A DNA stretch of 5,177 nt. It comes from an uncultured Bacillota bacterium (GTDB lineage: Bacteria; Bacillota; UBA994; UBA5500). This document shows, piece by piece, positions 1 through 5,071 of this stretch. The notes under the pieces were generated by a model. That model did not search any database and had not been told where the DNA came from. It saw nothing but the letters and a program-made list of their open reading frames with translations. The stretch is from assembly GCA_937874815.1 (NCBI GenBank), contig CALNBW010000178.1:1-5177 (forward strand), in the 5' to 3' direction. The first letter of the stretch is position 1. The number at the start of each line of letters is the position of its first letter. The position numbers were made by a program, and so were the translations under genes.

Positions 1-14
1 GCGACCCTACGCGA
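1..14. repeat. Possible edge of an intergenic repeat related to the one at the right end
   Basis: The first bases, GCGACCCTACG, match TCGCCCCTACG at 5164-5174 in 9 of 11 positions. That right-hand sequence is the outer end of a structured inverted-repeat element. The window may therefore begin at the tail of a related copy. The match is short and the rest of the element would lie outside the window, so this is a weak inference. Confidence 0.15.
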
Positions 15-21
15 TATATCA

Positions 22-51
22 AAAGCGGCTGCACCGAATGGCAGCCGCTTT
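22..51 (-). terminator. Rho-independent terminator of the isc operon, possibly bidirectional
   Basis: A perfect 11-bp stem (AAAGCGGCTGC at 22-32 with GCAGCCGCTTT at 41-51) encloses an 8-nt loop. It begins 8 bases past the iscU stop codon. Read on the minus strand, the stem ends in TTTT followed by GATATAT, a modest U-tract. Read on the plus strand it is followed by TTTGTTTGTTCTT, so it could also stop a converging transcript from left of the window. The hairpin is certain from sequence; its use as terminator for iscRSU is inferred from position. Confidence 0.85.
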
Positions 52-59
52 GTTTGTTC

Positions 60-461
60 TTACTCGTTATGCTTTTGGTGCTCGCGATAATCTTTTATTG
101 CTGCCCGCAGGGCATCAGCTGCCAAGTTCGAGCAGTGCATCTTGACCGGCGGTAGCCCATCGAGGGCTTCCGCTACGTCTGCGTTGGTAATTTCAAGCGA
201 TTCATCAAGCGTCATGCCCTTCACCATTTCGGTAACGATACTGGAAGTAGCAACTGCCGCTCCGCAGCCGAACGTCTGGAAACGAATGTCCCCAATACGC
301 TCCGCATCCCCGTCCTTGTCAACCTTGATATAAATACGCATCACATCACCACAAGTGATGTTGCCTACCTCACCTACGCCATCGGGATTCTCCAGGGTCC
401 CTACATTACGGGGGTTAGAGAAATGGTCAATAACTTTTTGGCTATACAATGCTGCGCTCAT
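60..461 (-). CDS. iscU: Fe-S cluster assembly scaffold protein IscU/NifU-like
   Basis: This 133-residue protein is a cytoplasmic scaffold on which [2Fe-2S]/[4Fe-4S] clusters are built from iron and the sulfur supplied by IscS, then passed to apo-proteins. All expected ligands are visible: Cys37 in TCGD with Asp39, Cys66 in FGCGAA, and His109-Cys110 in the LPPVKMHCS segment that in IscU proteins contacts chaperone and carries the third cysteine. Length and lack of an insertion before Cys66 fit the IscU/NifU N-terminal type rather than SufU; there is no C-terminal Nfu or ferredoxin-like domain. The ATG at 461 follows the iscS stop by 2 bases, and its SD (GGAGG, 469-473 on the complement, 7 nt spacing) lies inside the end of iscS, so translational coupling is likely. 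It is the last gene of the operon, just before a strong hairpin. In Clostridia such genes are often labelled nifU although they serve housekeeping assembly. Confidence 0.96.
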   Translation of the reverse strand: MSAALYSQKVIDHFSNPRNVGTLENPDGVGEVGNITCGDVMRIYIKVDKDGDAERIGDIRFQTFGCGAAVATSSIVTEMVKGMTLDESLEITNADVAEALDGLPPVKMHCSNLAADALRAAIKDYREHQKHNE

Positions 462-463
462 GT

Positions 464-1636
464 TTATTCCTCCCTCTCCAAACGGTTATATAATGGTGAC
501 ATGGCCCGGAGCTTCGCTACAACCTCCGGGAACACTTCTATAACATAGTCGATGTCAGCTTCGCTGGTGTCGCGCCCTAAAGTTAGGCGCAAGCTGCCGT
601 GGGCCTGCAGGTGGTCGAGCCCCATAGCGATTAGCACATGCGAGGGATCGAGCGAACCAGAAGTGCAGGCTGAGCCAGAAGAGACGGCTATGCCACGCAA
701 ATCTAGGCTGAGAATTAACGACTCCCCTTCTACATACTTCACACTGATATTTACATTGCCCGGCAACCGTTTTTCAGGGTGCCCATTGAGCGTCACGTCT
801 GGCACGGCGGTAAGGCCAGCGATCAATTTATCCCGCAGCCGTGTCATATGCTCTACTCGAGCTTCCCGCTCTTCCATAGCCAACTCAACTGCTCTACCCA
901 GGCCTACAATACCAGGCACATTCTCAGTTCCGGGGCGTAGTTTGCGCTCTTGGCCGCCACCAAACTGGATGGGGCGCACCCGCGTGCCACGGCGCACATA
1001 GAGAGCACCGATTCCCTTGGGGCCATAGATTTTGTGCCCAGACAAAGATAGCAAGTCGACCTGTAGCTCATTTACATCAATCGGCAGTGTGCCGAAAGAC
1101 TGCACCGCGTCCGTGTGCAAATAGACACCGTGGGCCTTGGCGATGGCTCCAATTTCAGCCAGCGGCTGAATGGCCCCCATCTCATTATTGGCATGGCCAA
1201 TGCTGATCAGAATCGTGTCTGGTCGAATTGCAGCCTGCACATCGTCAGGACTAACCAAGCCGTCCACGTCCACTGGCAGATAGGTGACCTCATAGCCGTG
1301 CTTCTCTAGGTAGGCGCAGGTGTCTAGAATCGCATGATGCTCAATGCTGCTAGTGATAAGATGCCGCCCCTTTTCACGCAAGGCCTCAGCCACACCCATC
1401 AAGGCAATGTTATCTGATTCAGTGCCACCACTCGTAAAGTAAATCTCGTTCGGCTGAGCACCGATGGCTTGAGCAACTATTTCACGGGCATTATCAATTG
1501 CCATACGCCCTTTGCGCCCGAAACCATGCACACTTGAGGCATTACCATACATCGGGTTAAAATACGGCAGCATGGCCGCGATCACTTCTGGGTGAACCGG
1601 CGTCGTCGCTGCATGGTCAAGATAGACTGTACGCAT
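464..1636 (-). CDS. iscS: Cysteine desulfurase IscS/NifS
   Basis: This 390-residue PLP enzyme converts L-cysteine to alanine and leaves a persulfide on its active-site cysteine, which is passed to IscU and probably to tRNA-thiolation partners. Landmarks sit four residues before their E. coli IscS equivalents: His100 in IEHHA (ring stacking), Asp176 and Gln179 in HTDAVQ (PLP contacts), Lys202 in SGHKIYGPKG (Schiff base) and Cys324 in SSGSACTSG (persulfide loop). The N-terminal YLDHAATTP and the TSGGTESDN segment are typical of class V aminotransferase-fold desulfurases. The long loop around Cys324 indicates the group I (IscS/NifS) type, not SufS. The ATG at 1636 is preceded by AGGAGGT, which also encodes the last codons of iscR; the genes are 4 bases apart. 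No truncation or missing catalytic residue is seen. The order iscR-iscS-iscU supports a general Fe-S role rather than nitrogenase-specific NifS. Confidence 0.97.
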   Translation of the reverse strand: MRTVYLDHAATTPVHPEVIAAMLPYFNPMYGNASSVHGFGRKGRMAIDNAREIVAQAIGAQPNEIYFTSGGTESDNIALMGVAEALREKGRHLITSSIEHHAILDTCAYLEKHGYEVTYLPVDVDGLVSPDDVQAAIRPDTILISIGHANNEMGAIQPLAEIGAIAKAHGVYLHTDAVQSFGTLPIDVNELQVDLLSLSGHKIYGPKGIGALYVRRGTRVRPIQFGGGQERKLRPGTENVPGIVGLGRAVELAMEEREARVEHMTRLRDKLIAGLTAVPDVTLNGHPEKRLPGNVNISVKYVEGESLILSLDLRGIAVSSGSACTSGSLDPSHVLIAMGLDHLQAHGSLRLTLGRDTSEADIDYVIEVFPEVVAKLRAMSPLYNRLEREE

Positions 1637-1640
1637 TTGC

Positions 1641-2075
1641 TTAGACCTCCTCCGTATCGTGCGTGATCTTTGTGTTGGCTAGGTCGGCCAAAGTAGTCGT
1701 ATTTAGCACCGCCGACATACTATCGCGCAGACGCTTCCACAATTCACGGGTGATACATATGTTTGCTCGTTCGCAGACCTCGGGTTGCTTGCGCCGTACA
1801 CATTCAACTGGGGCAATCGGCCCCTCCACCGCCTGCAAAATATCTCCAGCGGTGATCTGATCAGCCGGCCGCGCTAGTTGATACCCACCGCTTGCGCCTC
1901 TGACCCCTTCCACCAGCTTAGCCTTTCTTAAATCCACGAAAATTTGTTCCAAATATTGCGCAGAGATATCCTCCAACTCCGATATGCGTCTTAGTGCAAT
2001 AGGGGCTTCGTCCTGACGCATGGTCAACACCAACATTGCCCGTACTGCGTATTGGCCCTTGGTAGATAACCGCAT
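1641..2075 (-). CDS. iscR: Rrf2-family Fe-S regulator IscR
   Basis: This 144-residue winged-helix regulator likely senses Fe-S status and controls its own operon. The N-terminus, MRLSTKGQYAVRAMLVL, closely matches IscR proteins. The recognition region (ISAQYLEQIFVDLRKAKLVEGVRGASGGYQLAR, about 38-69, here named only by position) is the Rrf2 DNA-binding core. Three cysteines, Cys92, Cys101 and Cys107, occupy the cluster-binding loop, spaced X8 and X5 against X5 and X5 in E. coli. The residue aligned with the E. coli fourth ligand His107 (CLTH) is Arg110 (CITR). The frame stays open upstream to a GTG at 2171, which would add 32 residues, but that GTG lies inside a palindrome next to the promoter and the extension lacks family similarity, so the ATG at 2075 is chosen. 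A GGAGGAG lies 15 nt upstream, rather far; GGGGGT only 6 nt upstream may serve instead. First gene of the isc operon. Confidence 0.94.
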   Translation of the reverse strand: MRLSTKGQYAVRAMLVLTMRQDEAPIALRRISELEDISAQYLEQIFVDLRKAKLVEGVRGASGGYQLARPADQITAGDILQAVEGPIAPVECVRRKQPEVCERANICITRELWKRLRDSMSAVLNTTTLADLANTKITHDTEEV

Positions 2076-2090
2076 ACCGCTACCCCCGTT

Positions 2091-2097
2091 CTCCTCC
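2091..2097 (-). promoter_or_regulatory. Distant Shine-Dalgarno-like site of iscR
   Basis: The complement reads GGAGGAG, a near-ideal SD, but it lies 15 nt from the iscR ATG at 2073-2075, well beyond the usual 5-9 nt. A second purine-rich stretch, GGGGGT, sits 6 nt from the start. The start is fixed by family similarity, so the spacing may mean modest translation of the regulator. The latter point is inference. Confidence 0.45.
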
Positions 2098-2105
2098 AAA
2101 TTATT

Positions 2106-2122
2106 CTGAGCAAAACACTCAG
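2106..2122. promoter_or_regulatory. Second candidate IscR operator (5' leader of iscR)
   Basis: The plus strand carries CTGAG-N7-CTCAG, a 5-bp inverted repeat of the same 17-bp length and outline (CYGAG-N7-CTCRG) as the site at 2159-2175. Extended rightward to 2128, it matches 2159-2181 at 17 of 23 positions, including GGATTAT after the repeat. The centres are 53 bp apart, about five helical turns. It lies between the predicted promoter and the iscR start. On the minus strand CATAAT precedes it just as TATAAT precedes the first copy, so it may be a duplicated promoter-operator unit. As RNA it could instead form a weak 5-bp hairpin. Confidence 0.5.
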
Positions 2123-2158
2123 GATTATGCCCAAAAAATAAAACCCTTAAAATCATTT

Positions 2159-2175
2159 CCGAGTGATTCACTCGG
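2159..2175. promoter_or_regulatory. Candidate IscR operator overlapping the isc transcription start
   Basis: CCGAGTGATTCACTCGG is a perfect palindrome with 8-bp arms around one central base. It directly follows the predicted -10 of the isc promoter, so bound protein would block the start site. The separation of CC and GG by 13 bases, with AT-rich flanks, resembles the layout of E. coli type-2 IscR sites, although the inner bases do not fully fit that consensus. Being next to an Rrf2-family gene, autoregulation by IscR is the natural reading; that part is inferred. Confidence 0.6.
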
Positions 2176-2179
2176 GATT

Positions 2180-2208
2180 ATAATAACCTGCCCACAAACG
2201 GCTGTCAA
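2180..2208 (-). promoter_or_regulatory. Predicted sigma-A promoter of iscR-iscS-iscU
   Basis: On the minus strand a perfect -35 TTGACA (2203-2208) is followed after 17 bp by TATTAT (2180-2185), one mismatch from consensus. An overlapping perfect TATAAT (2177-2182) lies 20 bp from the same -35. Transcription should start near 2170-2174, within the palindrome at 2159-2175. The resulting leader of iscR would be about 95-100 nt. Confidence 0.75.
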
Positions 2209-2339
2209 TAGCCTTACAGATATCATTTGCCCTTGGTAACCAAAAATTAATGCACCCCTCACCTAGGAGGAAAATTAGTTGCCAGCTTACCTACTTTTCC
2301 AGTGCTGAAGCGGCAATAGCTGCATATCATATAGGGCCA

Positions 2340-2357
2340 GTGCCTTTAAAAAGGTAC
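2340..2357 (+). promoter_or_regulatory. Leader hairpin just upstream of the surface-protein SD
   Basis: GTGCCTT (2340-2346) pairs with AAGGTAC (2351-2357) through 7 bp including one G-U, with loop TAAA. It ends 8 nt before the AGGGAG ribosome binding site. It has no following T-run, so it is not a terminator; a role in mRNA stability or translation is only a possibility. Confidence 0.35.
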
Positions 2358-2365
2358 AAACTCGA

Positions 2366-2371
2366 AGGGAG
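2366..2371 (+). promoter_or_regulatory. Ribosome binding site deciding the surface-protein start
   Basis: AGGGAG lies 7 nt before the ATG at 2379. This, together with a classical signal peptide beginning exactly there, selects 2379 over the in-frame ATG at 2250, 43 codons upstream. Confidence 0.75.
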
Positions 2372-2378
2372 CGTTGCT

Positions 2379-4379
2379 ATGGACAAGGGTAAAATCCGCC
2401 GTTTGTTAGTTGTACTGTTGTCGTTGGTAATGGTGATGACGGTGTTTGCCAGTTTGGTTGGGGCAGAGGGGGAAACGGTTGAACCTACCGGCTCAAAGGA
2501 TCCTCAACCTAACCATGACGTAACAGCTGTAGACGATCCGGATCCTAGTGATCCTAATGACACACGGGTGTTCATCGTTAAAGCTGGCGAGTCTATTACG
2601 ATTAGCGTGCTTGATAATGACATCGTTACCCAATCCAATCATAACTCACTAAGAGTACAAGCAATAGTCACCCGTGCCACGAATGGAACTGCAGTGATTG
2701 ATAGCGGAGGCAGAACAATTACCTATACCGCATACCCTGACTGTGAAGCTACCTCCGATCAGTTTGAATACAAAGCTGGGGTAGGCCAAAGCTCACATAA
2801 CACGAGTACGGCTCGGGTTTACATCGTTATCGAACCTAAGACACAACCCCCAGCCAATAACGCCCCTATTGCCCTTCCTTTCGCCACTACGACCCAGGCC
2901 GGCCAACTAGTTTCAATTAACATAATAAGTGATATTCACTGCTCCGACCCGGATGGAGATCCTGTTACTGTCCAAAGCCTTGGTGCACCGGGAAGTGGCT
3001 CAGTCAGCCATGATGGTGCCCAGACCATCACCTATACCTCATTCGCTGGTTTTTACGGCACAGATAGTTTTACTTACACCATATCAGACAGCAACGGCGC
3101 AACCGCATCGGCAACAATAACTATTGCAGTCAACCAACCTCCTCTCCCAAAGTATAAGCCACTCAAGCCAATACTAGAATCCGTCACTTATTACGGCAAA
3201 GTAAATAGCGGCGAGCATGCTTGGGAAGCCCATTGGGGCTGGTTAAATGAAAACGATTTCGAGGTAGAAGCCTTGGTCTGCAAGTTTACTGGGTCAGTCA
3301 TTGGCAACGATAATTCCCCAGTAACATTTGCAGCCGGACGCCAACGTGATATGTTCTCTACCATTTTCACTAGCGCCAACTTAGTCTGGACCCTGATGGG
3401 CCCTGATGGCAGCCAGCGCACGGCAACTGCGGGGCGCGCGCCTATTCCTGATCCTGAACCGCCTACTACTGGGCACCTGACGGTACGAAAACAGCTGGAA
3501 GGCGGGGATAACGATGCTGAGTTCAGGATTTCTGTTACCCGCCGCGACAACAGCCCCACTCTTTTCGGCTCGCAGGAACTGATTTACATTAGTGTCAATC
3601 GGCCTTGGGAAAAAGACCTTGAGCCTGGTACCTATCAAGTGACAGAGGACGATATGCCCGAGGGGTATTTCAAAGAGGACATATCTCATGAAGACGGCTG
3701 GATAACGATTGAGGCCGGTAAAGAATACATCGTCACTATTGTCAATCGCTATGAACCTGAGACTGAACCTGAAACAGGCACACTCGTTATTCGCAAGCAA
3801 ATTACCGGGAGCGGCTATAACCCTGACGCCCGTTTCTCAGTGACAATCGAACCTTATGGGGAGGTAACCCCTAGGGGTTCACAGGAAGTGCGGACTGCCT
3901 CTATCAGTGTCAATGCCCCTTGGCATAAAGACCTTGAACCAGGCACTTACTTAATTCGCGAAGTAGAACAGCCTAGTTCCCGCTATAAACTTGTCGGCAT
4001 CAGTAATGAGGGCATCGTAGAAGTTGTGGCTGGCGAAACCAGTGAAGTAATAGTCACCAACAAGTATCGGGCACCTGGACCGCCATTACCTCCAGATCCA
4101 GACCCTGAGCCGGACCCGGAACCTGAGCCGGAACCACCACAGAAACCAGAAGAGCCTACACCGCCAGAGGAACCCACTGAGCCTGCAGTGGAACCTGAGG
4201 AGCCAAGCGAACCCGAGGAACCGATTGAACCAGAAAAGCCAGTTGAGCCAACTGAGCCGGAACAACCAACGCAACCTGACCCTGGCACCTTGCCTAAAAC
4301 GGGCAGCGTTGACGCTGCGCTTGTGCTTGGATCTATTTTGACTATAGGCGGTCTCTGGCTGGGTAAGAAACAGCGTTAA
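2379..4379 (+). CDS. LPKTG-anchored modular surface protein with cadherin/Ig-like and prealbumin-like repeats
   Basis: A 666-residue secreted protein, probably linked to peptidoglycan by the sortase encoded next. Residues 1-29 form a signal peptide (KGKIRR, hydrophobic core, likely cut after VGA). Two cadherin/Big_9-like domains follow at about 46-152 and 160-252; the second has the typical SDPDGDPVTV, TITYT and GTDSFTYTISDSNG segments, while the first is more divergent. Residues about 255-355 form a beta-rich unit (WEAHWGWLNEN, AAGRQRDMF, LVWTLMGPDG) of a type recurring in bacterial surface proteins, whose Pfam name I cannot give. Two tandem prealbumin-like domains (365-458, 467-563) share VRKQ/IRKQ, W-KDLEPGTY and VNRY/TNKY. 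A Pro-Glu-rich stalk (565-636) leads to LPKTG (638-642), a hydrophobic segment (about 646-662) and the basic tail KKQR. Start chosen by SD and signal peptide. No enzymatic motif is seen; an adhesive or structural role is inferred from architecture. Confidence 0.9.
   Translation: MDKGKIRRLLVVLLSLVMVMTVFASLVGAEGETVEPTGSKDPQPNHDVTAVDDPDPSDPNDTRVFIVKAGESITISVLDNDIVTQSNHNSLRVQAIVTRATNGTAVIDSGGRTITYTAYPDCEATSDQFEYKAGVGQSSHNTSTARVYIVIEPKTQPPANNAPIALPFATTTQAGQLVSINIISDIHCSDPDGDPVTVQSLGAPGSGSVSHDGAQTITYTSFAGFYGTDSFTYTISDSNGATASATITIAVNQPPLPKYKPLKPILESVTYYGKVNSGEHAWEAHWGWLNENDFEVEALVCKFTGSVIGNDNSPVTFAAGRQRDMFSTIFTSANLVWTLMGPDGSQRTATAGRAPIPDPEPPTTGHLTVRKQLEGGDNDAEFRISVTRRDNSPTLFGSQELIYISVNRPWEKDLEPGTYQVTEDDMPEGYFKEDISHEDGWITIEAGKEYIVTIVNRYEPETEPETGTLVIRKQITGSGYNPDARFSVTIEPYGEVTPRGSQEVRTASISVNAPWHKDLEPGTYLIREVEQPSSRYKLVGISNEGIVEVVAGETSEVIVTNKYRAPGPPLPPDPDPEPDPEPEPEPPQKPEEPTPPEEPTEPAVEPEEPSEPEEPIEPEKPVEPTEPEQPTQPDPGTLPKTGSVDAALVLGSILTIGGLWLGKKQR
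3471..4067 (+). repeat. Two tandem prealbumin-like (SpaA/Cna-B style) domain repeats within the surface protein
   Basis: Units at 3471-3752 and 3777-4067 encode about 95 residues each, joined by the short linker EPETEPET. Shared landmarks: G-L-V-RKQ at the first strand, a GSQE segment, W-KDLEPGTY, and N-(R/K)-Y at the end. DNA identity is locally high around CCTTGG...AAAGACCTTGA, suggesting an old duplication with divergence elsewhere. Each unit places Lys, Glu and Asn (371/423/456 and 473/528/561) where such domains form internal isopeptide bonds. Confidence 0.7.
4071..4286 (+). repeat. Proline/glutamate-rich wall-spanning low-complexity stalk
   Basis: About 72 codons are dominated by Pro, Glu and Asp in PEP, PDP, EEP and TEP patterns, with DNA repeats such as CCTGAGCCGGA. 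Such segments commonly span the peptidoglycan between surface domains and the sorting signal. The opposite strand gives spurious Gly/Ser-rich open frames here because of this composition. Confidence 0.85.
4290..4376 (+). other. LPXTG cell-wall sorting signal (LPKTG, hydrophobic segment, basic tail)
   Basis: Codons for LPKTG (4290-4304) precede about 17 hydrophobic residues (AALVLGSILTIGGLWLG) and KKQR before the stop. This is the complete three-part sorting signal; a sortase would cut between Thr and Gly and join Thr to the wall precursor. Confidence 0.93.
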
Positions 4380-4385
4380 CAAGGA

Positions 4386-4402
4386 CAACGCCTCAGGCGT
4401 TG
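4386..4402 (+). promoter_or_regulatory. Intergenic hairpin between surface gene and sortase
   Basis: CAACGCC and GGCGTTG form a perfect 7-bp GC-rich stem with loop TCA, 6 nt after the surface gene stop. No T-run follows; the sortase SD comes 2 nt later. It may protect or separate the upstream message, or modulate sortase translation, rather than terminate. Confidence 0.5.
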
Positions 4403-4404
4403 CT

Positions 4405-4410
4405 AGGAGG
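4405..4410 (+). promoter_or_regulatory. Ribosome binding site of the sortase
   Basis: AGGAGG lies 9 nt before the ATG at 4420. It adjoins a GC-rich hairpin upstream and a GGGCCCCCC stretch downstream that could pair with the SD, so access may be partly masked. Confidence 0.7.
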
Positions 4411-4419
4411 GCCCCCCAC

Positions 4420-5019
4420 ATGCGCCAGAAAAGAGTAGTTGTCGGTAGGGTCGCCTTCACCTTAGGGCTGCTACTACTGCTTCTCCCCCTGGCCCGGTGG
4501 GGGGCCGCCTACTATTGGCAGCAACAAGCCCTGCGTCAAATTGTGATTGAGCCTATATCTATAAGCGCCCCTGACGAAGTAGAAAGCGGGAGCTGGGTCG
4601 CGCAGCTGCAGGAAAAGGAACAAGGAGATCAGGCAAGGGAGCCAAACCTGATAGAAATCCCAAAGATAAAACTGCGGGCGGTAGTGCTGCCTGGCGTTAC
4701 GCCGGCTGAACTAAAGCGCGGGCCGGGGCTCTATCCGCAAAGCGCAGCGCCGAGTGAAGGGAATGTGAGCATTGCGGCCCACAGAGGCGTTTATGGTGCC
4801 TGGTTTAGGCATATTGACGAATTGGAGCCTGGCGATGAAATTATGCTTTACCTTAACGGCACGCGATACTGGTATAGCGTGCGCGAGCAGTTTGTCACCC
4901 ATGACCGCGATTGGAGCGTGGTGGAATCCAACGGGAGGGCCGAACTGACCCTCACCACCTGCTTATTCGGGACCAGTAGCAAACGGTTAGTGGTAAAGGC
5001 AGATCTGGTGGGGCCGTAG
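4420..5019 (+). CDS. Class E-like sortase (cysteine transpeptidase)
   Basis: A 199-residue membrane-anchored transpeptidase that should cleave the LPKTG signal of the upstream protein and attach it to the wall precursor. An N-terminal hydrophobic segment at about 11-31 after MRQKR gives a type II topology with the catalytic domain outside. The domain (about 76-197) carries His121 in AAHRG, Cys181 in TLTTC and Arg189 in SSKRLVV, the sortase triad. YGAWF (125-129) and DELEPGDEI (133-141) resemble the YGAPF and PGDEI segments of class E enzymes; class D is the alternative. There is no C-terminal membrane segment and no class C lid, so a pilus-polymerising sortase is unlikely. Residues 45-75 form a charged linker. 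It lies 40 bases downstream of its probable substrate on the same strand, presumably co-transcribed. The full length and triad suggest an active enzyme. Confidence 0.93.
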   Translation: MRQKRVVVGRVAFTLGLLLLLLPLARWGAAYYWQQQALRQIVIEPISISAPDEVESGSWVAQLQEKEQGDQAREPNLIEIPKIKLRAVVLPGVTPAELKRGPGLYPQSAAPSEGNVSIAAHRGVYGAWFRHIDELEPGDEIMLYLNGTRYWYSVREQFVTHDRDWSVVESNGRAELTLTTCLFGTSSKRLVVKADLVGP

Positions 5020-5030
5020 TCATAGGGAAA

Positions 5031-5046
5031 TGGGGGATTGGGGGAT
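5031..5046. repeat. Tandem octamer TGGGGGAT x2
   Basis: TGGGGGAT occurs twice head to tail just after the sortase gene. With GGG at 5025-5027 and GGGG at 5010-5013 it makes four G-runs within 35 bases, though one spacer is 11 nt. Confidence 0.6.
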
Positions 5047-5071
5047 AGTGTAAGCGCGTTTTGTGGGTCGC

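Larger units (their letters stand above)
2209..2378 (+). other. Untranslated leader/upstream region of the surface-protein operon
   Basis: Between the isc promoter and the surface-protein start there is no convincing gene and no good plus-strand sigma-A promoter. Visible elements are a small palindrome TTGGT-A-ACCAA (2233-2243), an orphan AGGAGG (2265-2270) followed 8 nt later by TTG and a 9-codon ORF ending at 2308, a hairpin GCGGC-AATA-GCTGC (2310-2323), a second hairpin at 2340-2357, and the true SD at 2366-2371. The surface frame is open back to an ATG at 2250, but that start has no adjacent SD. No riboswitch class I know was recognised. Confidence 0.4.

Noticed and set aside
552..1001. 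149-codon plus-strand open frame opposite iscS
   Set aside because: It is antisense to a clear, fully conserved cysteine desulfurase and its translation shows no recognisable domain.
2076..2171. 32-residue N-terminal extension of IscR from a GTG at 2171
   Set aside because: The GTG lies inside the palindrome at the predicted transcription start, no SD precedes it, and IscR proteins begin at the MRL-type N-terminus found at 2075.
2202..2219. Inverted repeat CTGT-N10-ACAG near the isc -35 box
   Set aside because: Four-base arms with a 10-base spacer are expected by chance and do not match the two operator-like repeats.
2250..2378. 43-residue N-terminal extension of the surface protein from the ATG at 2250
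   Set aside because: No SD precedes 2250, the extension would place the signal peptide internally, and the ATG at 2379 has a well-spaced AGGGAG.
2209..2378. Riboswitch (c-di-GMP, c-di-AMP, cobalamin and similar) upstream of the surface gene
   Set aside because: Small hairpins exist but none of the conserved core sequences of the classes I know could be found.
3381..3800. Minus-strand open frame of 139 codons opposite the surface gene
   Set aside because: It overlaps the well-supported prealbumin-like domains on the other strand, and has no domain signal or suitable context.
2379..4379. Major pilin assignment for the surface protein
   Set aside because: Prealbumin-like domains and LPKTG fit pilins, but there is no class C sortase and no clear pilin motif; a single anchored surface protein is the simpler reading.
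3983..4460. Gly/Ser-rich and Arg/Trp-rich minus-strand open frames
   Set aside because: They are a by-product of the Pro-Glu codon repeats of the wall-spanning stalk read on the other strand.
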